Source of the DNA: Liolophura sinensis
Lineage: Eukaryota > Mollusca > Polyplacophora > Chitonida > Chitonidae
Direction of reading: 5' to 3'
Assembly: GCF_032854445.1 (NCBI RefSeq)
Contig: NC_088300.1
Span: 27,387,608-27,451,607, forward strand
Length of the DNA: 64,000 nucleotides
A program made the position numbers and the translations under genes. The notes beneath the pieces are model-generated. The model worked only from the letters and a program-made list of their open reading frames with translations. It was not told the DNA's origin and searched no databases. Below, piece after piece: positions 13,401-24,978 of this stretch (position 1 is its first letter; each line of letters opens with the position of its first letter).

Positions 13401-16400
13401 TATAGTTTTGTCAGAAATTGGACATACTGGAAGAATATTTGTTTCACTGCTTGAAGTGTCGATGCAGCAGGCCTACTATATCATTTACAAGGAACTCCAG
13501 CGACCCTGTTTAAAAAGTTCAGATGCAGATGCATAGCCAGGGTATTCCTGGTTTGGTAGCCTCTGGAAGGGTTGTGCTTGTAATTTTGACCCCAATTAAA
13601 TGTTTACAAAATTACAATAGGATTGTTATACAGCTGGATTCATGCTCAGTTGTGAAACAAATGGAAATAAATCCACTGAGTACCACTGAGACTCATCTAA
13701 GCATTTGATGTTGTTGCATTTTATCCTTCAGTTTTGCAGCGGTGCCTTCTAAGATGAAAGCAGTGCTGACCTAGTTATGGCGGACGTCAGAGAAAGCACT
13801 TCAGCTTGAATACGGAGTTTCAATAATTTTACTGTATTTTATAAAAGAGAACAGAAAAATAACATCCTCTGTATGTGAAAAAGACAAAGGAGCAAAATTT
13901 AAATTCTTCAGTTGTATTAAATTCAGGGAAAAAAAATTACATCATACAATTTTTAAGTAATTTTAAGCGTTGTTCGGTGAGATGGCGTCTTCTCATTCCC
14001 ATAAACATTCGGCATCCCGAATGAATTTTATGCTGACTGGGATATTTGTTATTTAGAAACTGCTGACTAAATGCTAAAATGAACAATAAAAATGTATTTG
14101 GGGAGATGATTACAGTTTGAGCCAAAACGGTATGCTACTGTCTGACATCTCAAAACGATGTCTTATGCAGTAGATTTGTGTTATCATATGTCACTTCATG
14201 GAGTGAATAGGTAAAGGCTATGTCAAAGCTTAGGTCGTGCAATCTAATAGCAACGTATTTAATTGGAGAAAATACTCAAGATGGCCACCTCAACTCAAAC
14301 CAGCCATTTTGGTTTACATGCTATTCGGTGAAATCTTATTAAAATAATAAAGTATGAAACTTTTTAGAAAGCTTGAGTATCCTGCTTTCAATTGAAATAT
14401 GTTTTAACCAGATGCTGTCATGTCCTTTAAATCTCAGATGCCATCTGTCTGCATTAAAACTCTTGTGACATCTGTCTGCATAGAGACTTATCTGATTTCA
14501 GATGAGAAACTTGTTTGATCATACAACTCGTACAATGTGATCTGTGTGGAGTGTACCATGGTGTCTGTGTACATATCTCTGTCTTACATTGGCCTCCCTA
14601 CCTTTCTGACATGATACACGTGTTTCATTGATTGTCTGGCATCAATATCTACCTTCATGTCTTATCTGTCTGTACTGATGTAGCAGGCCCGGCAATGTCA
14701 TTATTATGTTCCTCTGACATCTGTCAGACATATATGTACACCCATATGACATTACATATCACTAGTGTCAGTCAATCAATCATGGGACATTTGTCTATGT
14801 TCAGAGCAGGTGCTATACATCTTTAATGTATCTCTATTGTTTATGTGTGATCAATGTACCAGTCTTTAGGTTTGTCTGGTAACCGCCTTGTTATTTGTAA
14901 TGTTCTCATCTGTTTTACCCTGGAGCTTTTCTACCCCCCTGTTTTAACAAGAGTCTGACATGTCTACCTGAGGTTTTGTAATCAGTGTCCTGCATCAAAA
15001 GGTTGAATATTCAATATTCAGTTATCAGCCTTGTTGTTGATATTGGATAATTTCCAGTCTTGTTCTGCAGGTCTGGATGGTGCAAGCTCTCTAATCATGC
15101 TTATGGACTTTACAGTTTGCATAATTAAATATGTCTGGACTGAGAGCTGTAGGTTTATGTTTCTGCTTTATGCTTTGTCTCCATGGTTTTGTGTTACACA
15201 TACACTGCTGCACCACTGGTTACTCAGGTTTTAACGTAGATTTGCTGCCGTCTCTGTTTCAGATAAGAACCCAGTAGTAGACGGAGAAGTGTCCACAATC
15301 GAAATCAAGAGAACCTGTCCAGACCTGGGCATGAGTATAGTGGGTGGAGTAGACACACCTCTGGTAAGTGCATACTTTATATAGGCTGCCCAGTTTCTGA
15401 TGGTTTGACAGCTTCCTACAAGGAAACTTGAAATAGTATTTCTCAATTCTAAAAACTTTAATAGGTTTAAAGTTAAGCTACGAATTCAAATGATTTTTGG
15501 AAATGCCCCCATGGATCGAAAAATTCTGCATCATATTAAATTTATATTGCTACAAGGATCATCAAATTGGTGATACAATAAGATTAGGGAAAGATTAATG
15601 CTGGAGGAATGCACTGCACCTATTAACCAGATTGTGAAAAACCTGTACTGTAGAGTGCTGTGGTGTATATTATATGGATAACCACTTCATTCTATCTGTG
15701 AATACATGTACAGCTATAGTGTACTTGTGTTGACATTACTTCATTGGCACTAATCTATTTGCAGCCATGTATTGTAATACAAGAAGTCTTCCCTGATGGT
15801 GTGGTGGCCAAAGATGGCCGACTTTTACAAGGTGATCAAATCCTAGAGGTGAGAAAGTTTTTTCATGTGATTAAATTTTTCATAATTAAATTTGGGTATA
15901 TTTTTAGCTTTATTCAATGGTATCTCATAATAAATCAAGTGTGTTTTAAATGTAATAAAAATAAATTTCAGAAATAGTTCTGTTGTCTCATGTCTTTTGT
16001 CATGCAGTATGTGCTAGAGAAAACAACATACACATTGGTCTTGTATGCATGTGTTTTTGGGGTGTGCTTTCAATATCTAGTATAGTTGAAGAATACCCTT
16101 ATTATTAAAATTAATCAATATATGAATGGCAGAAGTCTGTTCTCATAATTTATTGTATTCAGTAGGCTGTGATATACATAATATTAGACCCTGTTGTATA
16201 TTATCATAGAAATTTATACAGTTTGTGTATTATAGGCCAAATCATCATAATATCATGGCTTTAATAATTACCATATGCTAACCATGAATTTCAGTGCCCC
16301 ACCCCCAATATAAATGTGAGAGTTTTTCTTCACTGAAATCTTTAAAAGTATGTACAAATTTGTAGAAAACCTTTGTGGAACATTTTAGAGACACATGTGT

Positions 16401-19400
16401 GACCGTGTTACATGTGTACACCCTGTATTGAATGGTGTAGTGTAATGAGGAAGAGGTGTACATTCTATCTCTACTGACTGTATTCCACTTGTTTCCTCTC
16501 AGGTAAATGGTGAGGATTTGACCCAGGTAACTCACACCCAAGCTCAGCAGGCCTTGGTTCAGTTCTCTCCTGTGTTCAGGGTGACCGTGTACAGAGAAAA
16601 AGCTGAAGAGAGTAAACCCATAGAGAAAGAAGGTCAGTACTAGTCCAGCAAATTTGTCAACCTTTGATCTTTCATTCTTTTCAGTACAAAATATACTGTC
16701 ACACCTGACAATACAAAATATACTGTCACACCTGACAATACAAAATATACTGTCACACCTGACAATACACCTGAAAGAGTGGGATCAAGGCTTTAAAATT
16801 GAAATTGCACAGTATGATAGAGTTCGTTGAATGCAGCTTATGTGCAAAATTACAGCTTTCGTCTATGTCCCATATTCGTGTAATAAGGCTCCAAACTTCC
16901 AACTTTCGGGCGAATTTTCCAGGTGACAGCATGCTTGCTTACAAACGACCAGTCCCCAACCAATGATAGATTCAGGTTCATTTGGAAATGTAGTCTTGTG
17001 GTCATGTGATGCAAATAGCTGTCGATCAAAGTGGCGATAGACAAGAAAGGCTACAGGAGAGAAAATACGCATGAGTCTGAGATAAAAAGTAAATAAATAA
17101 ATAAAAAAAAAAGAATTCAGGATAGAGACAGGGGTAAGTTGAGATTGAGAAAAGGAAGTATTGAAAGGGAGAGAAGGAAAGATAAGGTGCACTTAAAACT
17201 GAAATTGTCAAGTAAGCCTCAAAGTTTTTCTTGAGTACGTAAGTAAAACATTACTGCAGTAAGTTGAGCAACAACGACCTTTGAGTGTCACTAGCTCAGT
17301 AGTGATTTCTGGTGACCGCAATCCTTTTCCTCTGAGTTAAGTTGAATGCCTCACTTCATTTTTGTTTTATAATTACTTGTAATTGAAAAATATTCATAAA
17401 CGGACAGTAAGGCAGGACCGTCTTATAATCTGCCAGTGGGTTGGGATCTAAAACTTGTGAAAGTTAGCCTTTCAGCAGATAGCTCTCGTAGGCAACAGGC
17501 TTTAGGCTCTGCCCAGTCCAGGAAGTTCAGGCAATCAGGAAATTCTGTTGTCAAAGACGTCGACAGTCAGCCACGAAGGATGAAAACAAATACATTCTGA
17601 TTTTGTTACATACATATAATAGCCAGATCTCAAAACTGCAACAGCATATGCTTGAAAAGACCACTCAAACAGATCCAAATAAACACTTAATAATAAGAAA
17701 ATAATATTTTTACTAACTGCTCCAACTACTTCCCTTTGAAAGCACATAACATAGAAGATAGTGAAATTGTTATATAATTCAGGCCAAAAAAAAAAATCAA
17801 GACAGACATAACATTTGTGACTGATGAAAACATATTCTGGTCATGGCACTATTCGTCTATGGTTCGTTGACTGATATACCTGTTTTCCTTTAATAGTAAA
17901 CACCTTTCAGTTCCAGTGGTGGGTTTCCAGTCGTGCGTTTATAAAGTGTTGCAGTATTTGACTCATATGACTGAAAAGCCTTTCTGAGATTTCTTCCCCA
18001 AAAGTTCAGCTAATATTCTTATTTCTGATTATTTCTTTAAATTTCAGTTATGAATCTCTGTGTATGGAATAAAATTGTACTTTAGTCAGTCACCAGATGG
18101 GAAAATTATAACTGTGAAATTGCGTGTTTTAGTCTCTTTAGATATGTGCATAAAATGGTCCACAGTCTTTCTTAAATGTATGAAACCATTTTTTCTCTTC
18201 CTGTGTAGACTTTTATCTCCATGTGTATGACAAAACGTAAGGCATAACTTGTTTGTTTCATATTTTTCCAGAAATATTGAAGTGTACGTTAAGCAAAAGC
18301 AGAGGGAAGCAGTTAGGCATAAAGTTGGTTGGAAAGAGGTATGTACACCTTATGTAACACATCAACGCTGTTTATATACGTTTATGTGTTTATTATGTGC
18401 CCATATGTTACATTGAGTTTTTGCATTAACATTACTGCATATTTCAAATGTAGCATTTATCTCAACTGCTATTCAATTTGTTGTGAGTAACTGTATATCA
18501 GAAATTCACTTTATTGCTGAAAATTGCATGTTTCATGTACATGTGAATCCACATTTTTGGCAGGCGTGTTCTGATATGAACACATGAGCCCTTTGCTCTT
18601 TATGTCCTGGAGAGTGGAATATAATGATACAAACCAGGCACAACTACATTTGAATGCTAGAGGCATAAACTGTTAGGTCAATTTGTGCTGTGTAAATTTG
18701 TATTAATTTAAATAATCATTTTTTGACTTTCAGAAATGGTCCTGGACTCTTTATATTAAATTTGGTAAGTTCGATCTCTCAGTTTTGTAACTACCAGCCC
18801 ATATTGATACAGGATTAACGACCAAATTTTAGTATAGTGTGACTGTTACGAGGTATTAATTCATGGGCACAACCATATGAAGTGGTTAAGTATGGTCCCT
18901 TGGTAGAGGAGTCAGTACAAACAAATGAACTCTGGTCAAAAAATTTTTAAAAATCCAAACATAATCTCTCTGACCAAGCTGCGGAGCAGAAATGTTTTGA
19001 AATTATAGGGTTGGAATTTGAAATTTTGTTAATCGTTGCACTTATTTCATCCTTTCTTCACTTCATATCCACATACATTTCCAGCAGGAGGGGACTTCTT
19101 ACAGTTCACACTGATATTTAACATTGTGTTTTGTCACATCGTTTATCATTTTCTTAATGAGGGGCCTAATTGTAAGACAATGCAAAACTCTACACTTGTT
19201 TGCAGAAAGTCACAGTTATTGCATTGGTTAAATACTTGCATTTTGTTAAGTAGTTGATATCATATCACTACCATATGTTTTTCACGTTCTCAGGTACCCA
19301 GCGGGCAAGCTTCAATAGATGGAAGGCTCAAACCTGATGACCGAGTGTTAGAAATTAATGGTCAAGACTTAAGCTATGGCTCACAGGAACAAGCGGCCCG

Positions 19401-22400
19401 TATAATCCAGGTCAGTCTTTGATTTTATTGTATGGTGTGTAGAAATTGCTGAAACTGGATGTTATGTCTGGTGTTAAAATCCTGTGTAGACGACAGTATT
19501 GTTTTGTGATGGTGCAGTATTACAATCTCGTGCGTTTGGTGATATCTCCATCTTACACAACCGTGTGGACTCTCTGTATTACAGTCCAGCGTAGACAAAG
19601 TACAGTTTGTGATATCCCGGAGAAGTCGTCCGCAAACCCCTGACCTCATTCGCTCCAGTTCTACAGCTCAAGATGTTGTCTCAGAAAGCGGCTCTAGTGA
19701 CTCTGACGTGACCAAGGTTGTCCTCTGTAAGAAATGTACTGAGAGATTCATTACTGTTACAAAGGTAAGACATACATGTCGTCAAGGATACAGGTTGTTT
19801 TGTCATTCACTGATGTTTACATTTATAATTTAAAACTGAATTATAGCGGGAAATTCTGATTGGACAAATTCAGCCAAATTTGAATATGATCAGATGGACT
19901 CCTATTCTTGTGTCAGTCTTATTGTGACAAACATGATTATTCATTACATGAGATGTTTACCCACATGTTGTATATGTATTTGTCATGTGAGATGAAATCC
20001 TCAATGAGATTTGAAATCTGGTTATTTTGGCATTATGGACTAATTTCAGTCTTTTTGTACAAATGCGGTAACTAAACACATGCTAGCTGTGAATGTTGCC
20101 AGTGGATTCAGCGTAATTTTGCTGCTTGATTCCTGTACTGTCTGTAATGTCCAGTATTATTGCCTTGTCACTGCAGGCACCTTTGGAGACCTTGGGGATT
20201 GGGGTAGCTGGTGGGTTGAGGAGCCCTCGCGGGGACACCCCTATCTACATCACGAATATTAACCCTACAGGCTGCCTGGGGAGAACAAGACAAGTAAAGG
20301 TGGGTCAGTTGTAAGGAGACCATAGGCTGATTGGTGCTCGTTACACCAGTATTTGCACTAATGCGATTGCTATGAGTTCAAGTCCAGCTCATGCTGGCTT
20401 CCTCTCTGGCGGTGTGTGGGAAGGCCTGTCAGCAAACTGCGGATGGTCGTGGGTTTCAGCCGGGCTCTGCCTGGTTTCCTCCCATCATAATGCTGGCGGC
20501 TGTCGGCGTAAAACACCAATCAAATAAATAAATAAATAAATACACCAGTACTTGCATACAGTAACCAGGTGTCGCATCTGGTGTCTTCAGCATGGCTCTG
20601 CAGTAAGGCAGCATTATAAATATGGCTGTATTGGGTCTCCTTGTTGAAAGGAGACATCCCAGTTAACAAATCAGTGAAATAATGTTGAGAGTGACTTTTG
20701 AATTCTTCCAGGATTGGGATATGTGTCCTGTGGTTACATGGTGTCTGATGATGTTAAATTTGACATGTTCTTGGTAACACCCTATTTTCCTGTGCAGTTT
20801 TATTACTTCAGCTCTCTGTAAGTGGGAAGGTCTGTCAGCAACCTGTAGATGGTCGTGGGTTTCCCCTGGGCTGTGCCCGGTTTCCACCCGCCACAATGCT
20901 GGCCGCCGTCATATAAGTGAAATATTCTTGAGTACGGCGTAAAACACCAATCAAATAAATAAATACTTCAACTCTCTAAATCTGCTATCACGTGTACATA
21001 ACTAACAATAACTTCTCATGTGAATATGTAGTGTATAAATGTATATGTATGTGTTTGTTTGCAGAAAGGTGACATTTTGCTCTCTATCAATGGGACTAGT
21101 TTATTCGGGTTGTCTCATGCAGAGGCTGTTAAAATACTCAAATGCAATGCTGAAGCCAAATCCATCACACTGAGGATAATGGAGGGGCCAGAGACATGTG
21201 AGGGCCCAGAGAACTTCACCCCCTCCTGGCTCTACTGGCTACAACTCCCTGAGTACGTACACACACTACATCTCTCTATGTATTTTATTGCGGTATGTGT
21301 CTGTCAGTCCATTGGCCTGTATAGAATCTCATCGTTTTTTGAGAGTTTTGAGCCCGGTTGTTGAAAACTGGTTTAAGGCTTGAAGGAAAAGGAACTATAA
21401 AGGAGTTGTGCCCTGGCTTCCCCTTTGGCTGTACATGGAATGGTCTGCCAACAACCTGATGGTTGTGGATTCCTCCAAAGCTCTGCCTGATTTCCTCCTA
21501 CCGTAATGTTGGCGGCCATCATATAAGTGAAATATTCATGATTATGGCATAAGACACCCATCAAATAAATAAATAAATCATCTAGAGTTATCAGATTTTT
21601 TCACCTGAAATTTTGCTTGTAGAAACTTTTACTCTGGCTCTAGAAGACTTACTTCCCTCCAAATTTAGTTCTTACTGGATGATGTCATGTGTAAAACAGA
21701 TTTACTGTCGTCAAACTTTTGAACTAAGTTGTGCACGCATATACTCTTTGCAGAGTGTACCAGTCTCTCAAGGTGATAACCCTACTGCGGAGCCCCATAG
21801 GCAGCCTGGGGTTCTCAGTGGTGGGCGGCTGTGATAGCAGTCAGGGAAATGTGCCCATCTATGTGAAATCTGTTGTCTTAGATACCCCTGCATCCAAGGA
21901 CGGTCGTCTCAGGTAAGCACAACAGATAGAACTGGCTGTGAGATGTCTTTGTAGCTGTAGGGATAAAAACTTTGTATTTGGTTTCTCCTTGATAACACAG
22001 TATTCTTTCTGTTGCTCAATACAAATGATAATGAATGAATTTAATATTGTGTTATTATCGAGTCAGGTAAAAGCCTACCAATTCTATGATGCGGAGTGAG
22101 CTGTCAAATTATTTGAGGGAGTCAACATTTTAATCTATTTTGATACCATAAGCAGGGTTCTTACACTTAAATTTTGTTGTAAGGTTTCCAAGACCTTGAA
22201 AAAGAGTTCATTTTGGGATGTCATTGAAAGTACTCAATTTTTCAGTGTTAAATATCAATTTATATTATGCTTGCACAGGATTGCTCAATAAGCTTAAAAA
22301 AATTCAATTATTATTGTCCTTGTGAAGACTTAGAACTGAATGGTCTTTGAAAGAATTGGAAAACATAGGATGTGAAATCTTTGAAACACACTTTTTTTCT

Positions 22401-22789
22401 TGGATGGTTGCAGAATGAAGCTTGATGTCTAGAACAACGTTCAGGTATTCTTTGTTCTTTGGCTACCGATAAACATATCGGGATTTGAAGTACATGTAGC
22501 CGCAAATGTAATTAGTAGAATGAATGATTATGGCATCATGCCACTTCTGTAATTAGTAGAGAAAGTTGCTGTATGTGCTAACAATCAATTCTTGTTATCA
22601 ATTTTTGGACAGTCAGCATCTTTTACATGACTTTGTCTTCTCTTCAATTACAGATGTGGCGACATGCTAGTCACAGTAAATGACCACTGCCTGCAGAATA
22701 TTACCCACTCCAAGGCTGTCAACATCCTTAAACAAGTGGAGGGGAATGTGACCCTCACCATCGTGTCTTGGCCCGGCACTGTTGTGTAA
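1417..22789 (+). CDS. LNX: Ligand of Numb protein X (LNX1/2-like) RING-PDZ E3 ubiquitin ligase, 14 coding exons
   Basis: Coding exons: 1417-1721, 11499-11591, 12400-12515, 15263-15363, 15765-15848, 16503-16632, 18272-18338, 18734-18764, 19294-19410, 19585-19764, 20177-20299, 21065-21252, 21754-21912, 22654-22789. They sum to 1830 bases, giving 609 residues plus TAA, and every junction is GT/AG and in frame. Domain order matches LNX1/LNX2: RING (C47, C50, C62, H64, C67, C70, C81 and D84, a C3HC3D set); a cysteine-rich TRAF-like zinc region (about 103-172); PDZ1 (about 182-266, loop LGMSIVGG); PDZ2 (about 280-358, loop LGIKLVG); PDZ3 (about 410-495, loop LGIGVAGG); PDZ4 (about 515-605, loop LGFSVVGG). 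LNX proteins ubiquitinate Numb and other PDZ ligands in the cytoplasm. The length is somewhat short of the roughly 690-730 residues of vertebrate LNX. A canonical NPxF/Y Numb-binding motif is not visible; NPVV sits at about 174-177 just before PDZ1. The start is the first ATG of an open exon; M2, M8 and M10 also lie in frame. The C-terminus TVV is itself a class I PDZ ligand. Confidence 0.93.
2191..2570. repeat. 76-bp tandem repeat, 5 nearly identical copies
   Basis: Copies start at 2191, 2267, 2343, 2419 and 2495 with the motif CTATTGCATGAATACTC and a strict 76-base period. Within the unit are ACACATGTGTTACAC and CACATCTATATGGCTG. The copies are almost identical; the last changes GGCTGT to GACTGT. 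The unit is not a multiple of three and has stops, so it is not coding. The near-identity suggests recent expansion or gene-conversion-like homogenisation. There are no spacers, so it is not a CRISPR array. Confidence 0.95.
3819..4043 (-). mobile_element. tRNA-derived SINE, diverged near-full copy
   Basis: On the plus strand it reads tail first: (ATTT)n, then TTGATTGGTGTTTTACGAC, then the central region with CGACCATCC, then CTCACAGCGGC and GAGAGACTCCTGGCTCATTG at the tRNA-like head. It is the same family as the better copies at 41818-42064 and 55734-55995 but clearly more diverged. It lies antisense to LNX. Confidence 0.8.
5000..5030 (+). other. G-run with quadruplex potential
   Basis: Several runs of three or more guanines separated by single bases (GGGAGGGGGTGGGGTGGGG and on) lie in LNX intron 1. 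The sequence could fold as a G-quadruplex in DNA or pre-mRNA. No function is shown. Confidence 0.5.
7795..8065. repeat. Degenerate tandem repeat tract
   Basis: A loose motif, roughly GTGTGACAT(C/T)TGA..AGGG.ACAGT, recurs about six times with variable spacing (for example TGTGACATTGG, TGTGACATCTG, TGTGACGTATG, each followed by a form of CAGGGGAACAGT). It is too diverged to give a sharp period. It lies in LNX intron 1. Confidence 0.5.
9906..10034 (+). mobile_element. SINE, 5'-truncated copy
   Basis: It retains the 3' half of the SINE: AGGTCTGCCAGCAACCTGCG, ATGGTCGT, CATAATGCTGACCGCCGTCG, GTGAAATATTCTTGAGTAC, AAAACACCAATCAAATAAA and an (AAAT)n tail. The tRNA head and part of the middle (CGGGCTCTGCCCGG) are missing. 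It lies in LNX intron 1 in sense orientation. Confidence 0.9.
12516..15262 (+). other. LNX intron 3 with scattered short repeats
   Basis: No exon is recognised. Beyond the SINE at 12755-12991, the phrase GACATCTGTCTGCAT(T/A)(A) recurs at about 13190, 14449 and 14487, with a related GACATCTGTCAGACA at about 14719. This is a dispersed degenerate repeat. Open frames at 13312-13536 and 14632-14826 have no recognisable signature. Confidence 0.5.
12755..12991 (+). mobile_element. SINE, nearly full-length copy
   Basis: It starts in the tRNA-like head (CAATGACCCAGGAGCCTCCC), continues through the B-box region GTGAGTTGAAGCTCAG, the body (CTTCCTCTCTGGCC, GGATGGTCGTGGGTTTTCCC) and ends AAAACACCAATCAAATAAA plus AAAT repeats. 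It lies in LNX intron 3 in sense orientation. Confidence 0.9.
16685..16765 (+). repeat. 27-bp tandem repeat, 3 perfect copies
   Basis: The unit begins TACAAAATATACTGTCACAC and is repeated at 16685, 16712 and 16739 without change. It lies about 50 bases downstream of the donor of the LNX exon ending at 16632, so it is intronic. Confidence 0.95.
20338..20542 (+). mobile_element. SINE copy with partial head
   Basis: The B-box-like GAGTTCAAGTCCAGCTC, the body GCTGGCTTCCTCTCTGG, GGATGGTCGTGGGTTTC and the end AAAACACCAATCAAATAAA with an (AAAT)n tail are present. A stretch of about 25 bases before the tail (the GTGAAATATTCTTGAGTAC part) is deleted. It lies in LNX intron 11, 39 bases after the exon ending at 20299. 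Confidence 0.9.
20815..20966 (+). mobile_element. SINE, 5'-truncated copy
   Basis: It begins GTAAGTGGGAAGGTCTGTCA and keeps the 3' body and AAAACACCAATCAAATAAA tail. It is the second sense copy in LNX intron 11. Confidence 0.9.
21409..21579 (+). mobile_element. SINE, 5'-truncated and diverged copy
   Basis: It runs from GGCTTCCCCTTTGGCTGTAC through GATGGTTGTGGATTC to ATAAGTGAAATATTCATGAT and a diverged AAGACACCCATCAAATAAA tail. It lies in LNX intron 12, sense orientation. Confidence 0.85.
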
Positions 22790-24978
22790 CTGCAACCTTG
22801 TATCTACCTCTCTAGTGTAAGAGGGGCAAATAGTCTCTACCTCTTTTGTCTTGGAGGTAAACAAAGCTTACCCCATACCTCTTCAGTTGTGAAGGACAAC
22901 AAAGCGCAACAATCCACAGTTGCCATAATACACAGTTCTACTTTCTGATTCTTGTTCTCACTGTATTCCTCACAAATGGAGCAATGGAATATTTTTGACT
23001 GCAAGGTGACAAGTAATCAGTATTTGGTGGGAAAGCAAAAGTAACAGAACTGTTGCACCTCACCCCCACATAAAATGGTTCACAAACAGAATGGGTTGAT
23101 TGTATACGATAACTTCTGCCTTATTTTGACTCTACATGTTTGTGAAATCTGTGTGGTTCCTGAAAAACAGACGCTCAATGGCCGACACTCGAGTTCATTT
23201 GTCCCCCGGCTTTTTATGTGACCTTAGTTTCAGCAGTCCATCATGTAACAAGAAGTTGAGAAATTATCATTTTTGCCTTGAAAGCTGGTATAAGGAGCAC
23301 CAGTGCAGGATATAGTAATCCAGACTTCCATGGTGCTTGAGAGAGAGAGATCTTTAGCTGTGGTATTTATAACAGCCTGTATGCATACATATGTGACTAT
23401 ATTTTACTTCAAAGCTTTACAAATATATCCGGTTATATACATGCCTGTGTACTGGAGCATTTAGCTCAGCATTGAGCTATACGAATATGGTCTCTCTCCA
23501 CTATGGACAAAAGCTGCCAAAATCATAAAAGCTACGCCTGTAAAACTGTGAACATGTTACAGTCTGCACTCCTGTAGGACCTCAGCTCAGACTATATCAT
23601 CAGGTGAAACTAGTTAAAACAGGGGTGTTTTTTTGCTACTATTAGGTTATTTATTATGTTTATTCTGAATTTGGAATTCAGTTCCAGCTTAGTTCATAAG
23701 TGAGTGCTTATGCTGGTATACATGCAATATACGTGGTGGCATTGTGCTAAGTTTTGAATTATAGGTGTACAGCTGCATTGTGAAGTAAATGTGTACAGAA
23801 CTCTGTGAATTAGTTGAAAATGGACAAATGGTCCATGAAATTCAGTGGCATATGTGTGTCTCCTAATACATGTATTAAAAGTCCTCATTCTGTGATAGAC
23901 ATACGAATGCCATATGAAGGTACGTGTGGTTTTAGACAGTTTTGTACGACAGTATTTCCAATGATCATGTAGTTATTAACAAGTCTATAGTTAAGTGTCT
24001 TTTTATATCATCACGTTTCTTGTTGATCTCTAAAAGTATTTCTATATATTTTTTATTGTGTAGTTAATTCTTGGCAAGTCGTTTGACTGTATTTCAAGAG
24101 ACTCTAATCGTGGAAAAACCTAGTCCTGATTGTTTTTACCTGTATTATGATGTGTGAAATCTCCGAAGTGTGTAATAAGTGTTTAGCCAATCAGGAATTA
24201 CATATTAAAAAGAACTCTGTAGCTAAAAATAAGTGTCTGGATTAAGACAAGACATGGTATTTTGTGAGTGATTGTGGCAGTAACATCTGGGCATGTAGTT
24301 TTCGGGGCTGAATTGCAGTTTTCTCCTTCAAATGCTAGTTGAATATTATCACTATTGTAGTGCTGAATATATTATATCAAAAAATAAATAATAGTTTTTC
24401 AAGCAGCCATATTTGTTTGTTAGCAGCAGGTCCATTGGCTTTATAAGAGACACAATCAGGTGATGCCATACTGATGTTTTTAGTTCATTTATGTGCTTTT
24501 TTAATCATTAGGAAAGTGCACAAAAGACTGAAAATGTTAGACTCTTGGTGACCATGGTGAAGGGTGGATGTACGTGTATGGTGTTTGAATCTTCTGCTGT
24601 TTGCCTAATGGGCAGAGTGCTCTCCCCTTACTGGTAACTCAAGCTTTCTGTGGGTGTGTGCCAGCTGTATGGGATAGCGTGTACATGTAGAAGTCCCCAG
24701 TAGATTTTAATGTGGTGTTGTGAAGCGGATACTTAACTGGATGTCCAGTGCTTACTGCCTTTACTGATTTATATACAAGCCTTTCAGCACCAAAGATTTG
24801 CTACGCATTTTTGATACTACTTTATGGGCCCGCTACTATTTTCCATGCTTGTAGCCCAGTTTGCAGCTTGTATCTGTACATAGTTTTGTATAGATCATTC
24901 CATGTCGTCAGTAATGCGCCAAACTGTACAGGTGTACCGTGATCATAGTCATGGACTGAAAGCTCAATTTTAAATAAA
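22790..24978 (+). other. Probable LNX 3' untranslated region
   Basis: After the TAA at 22787-22789 there is no further LNX-like coding sequence. Candidate poly(A) signals AATAAA are at about 24383-24388 and 24973-24978. The extent of the UTR is inferred from these and cannot be fixed without transcripts. Short open frames (23694-23888, 24748-24942) look random. Confidence 0.45.
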
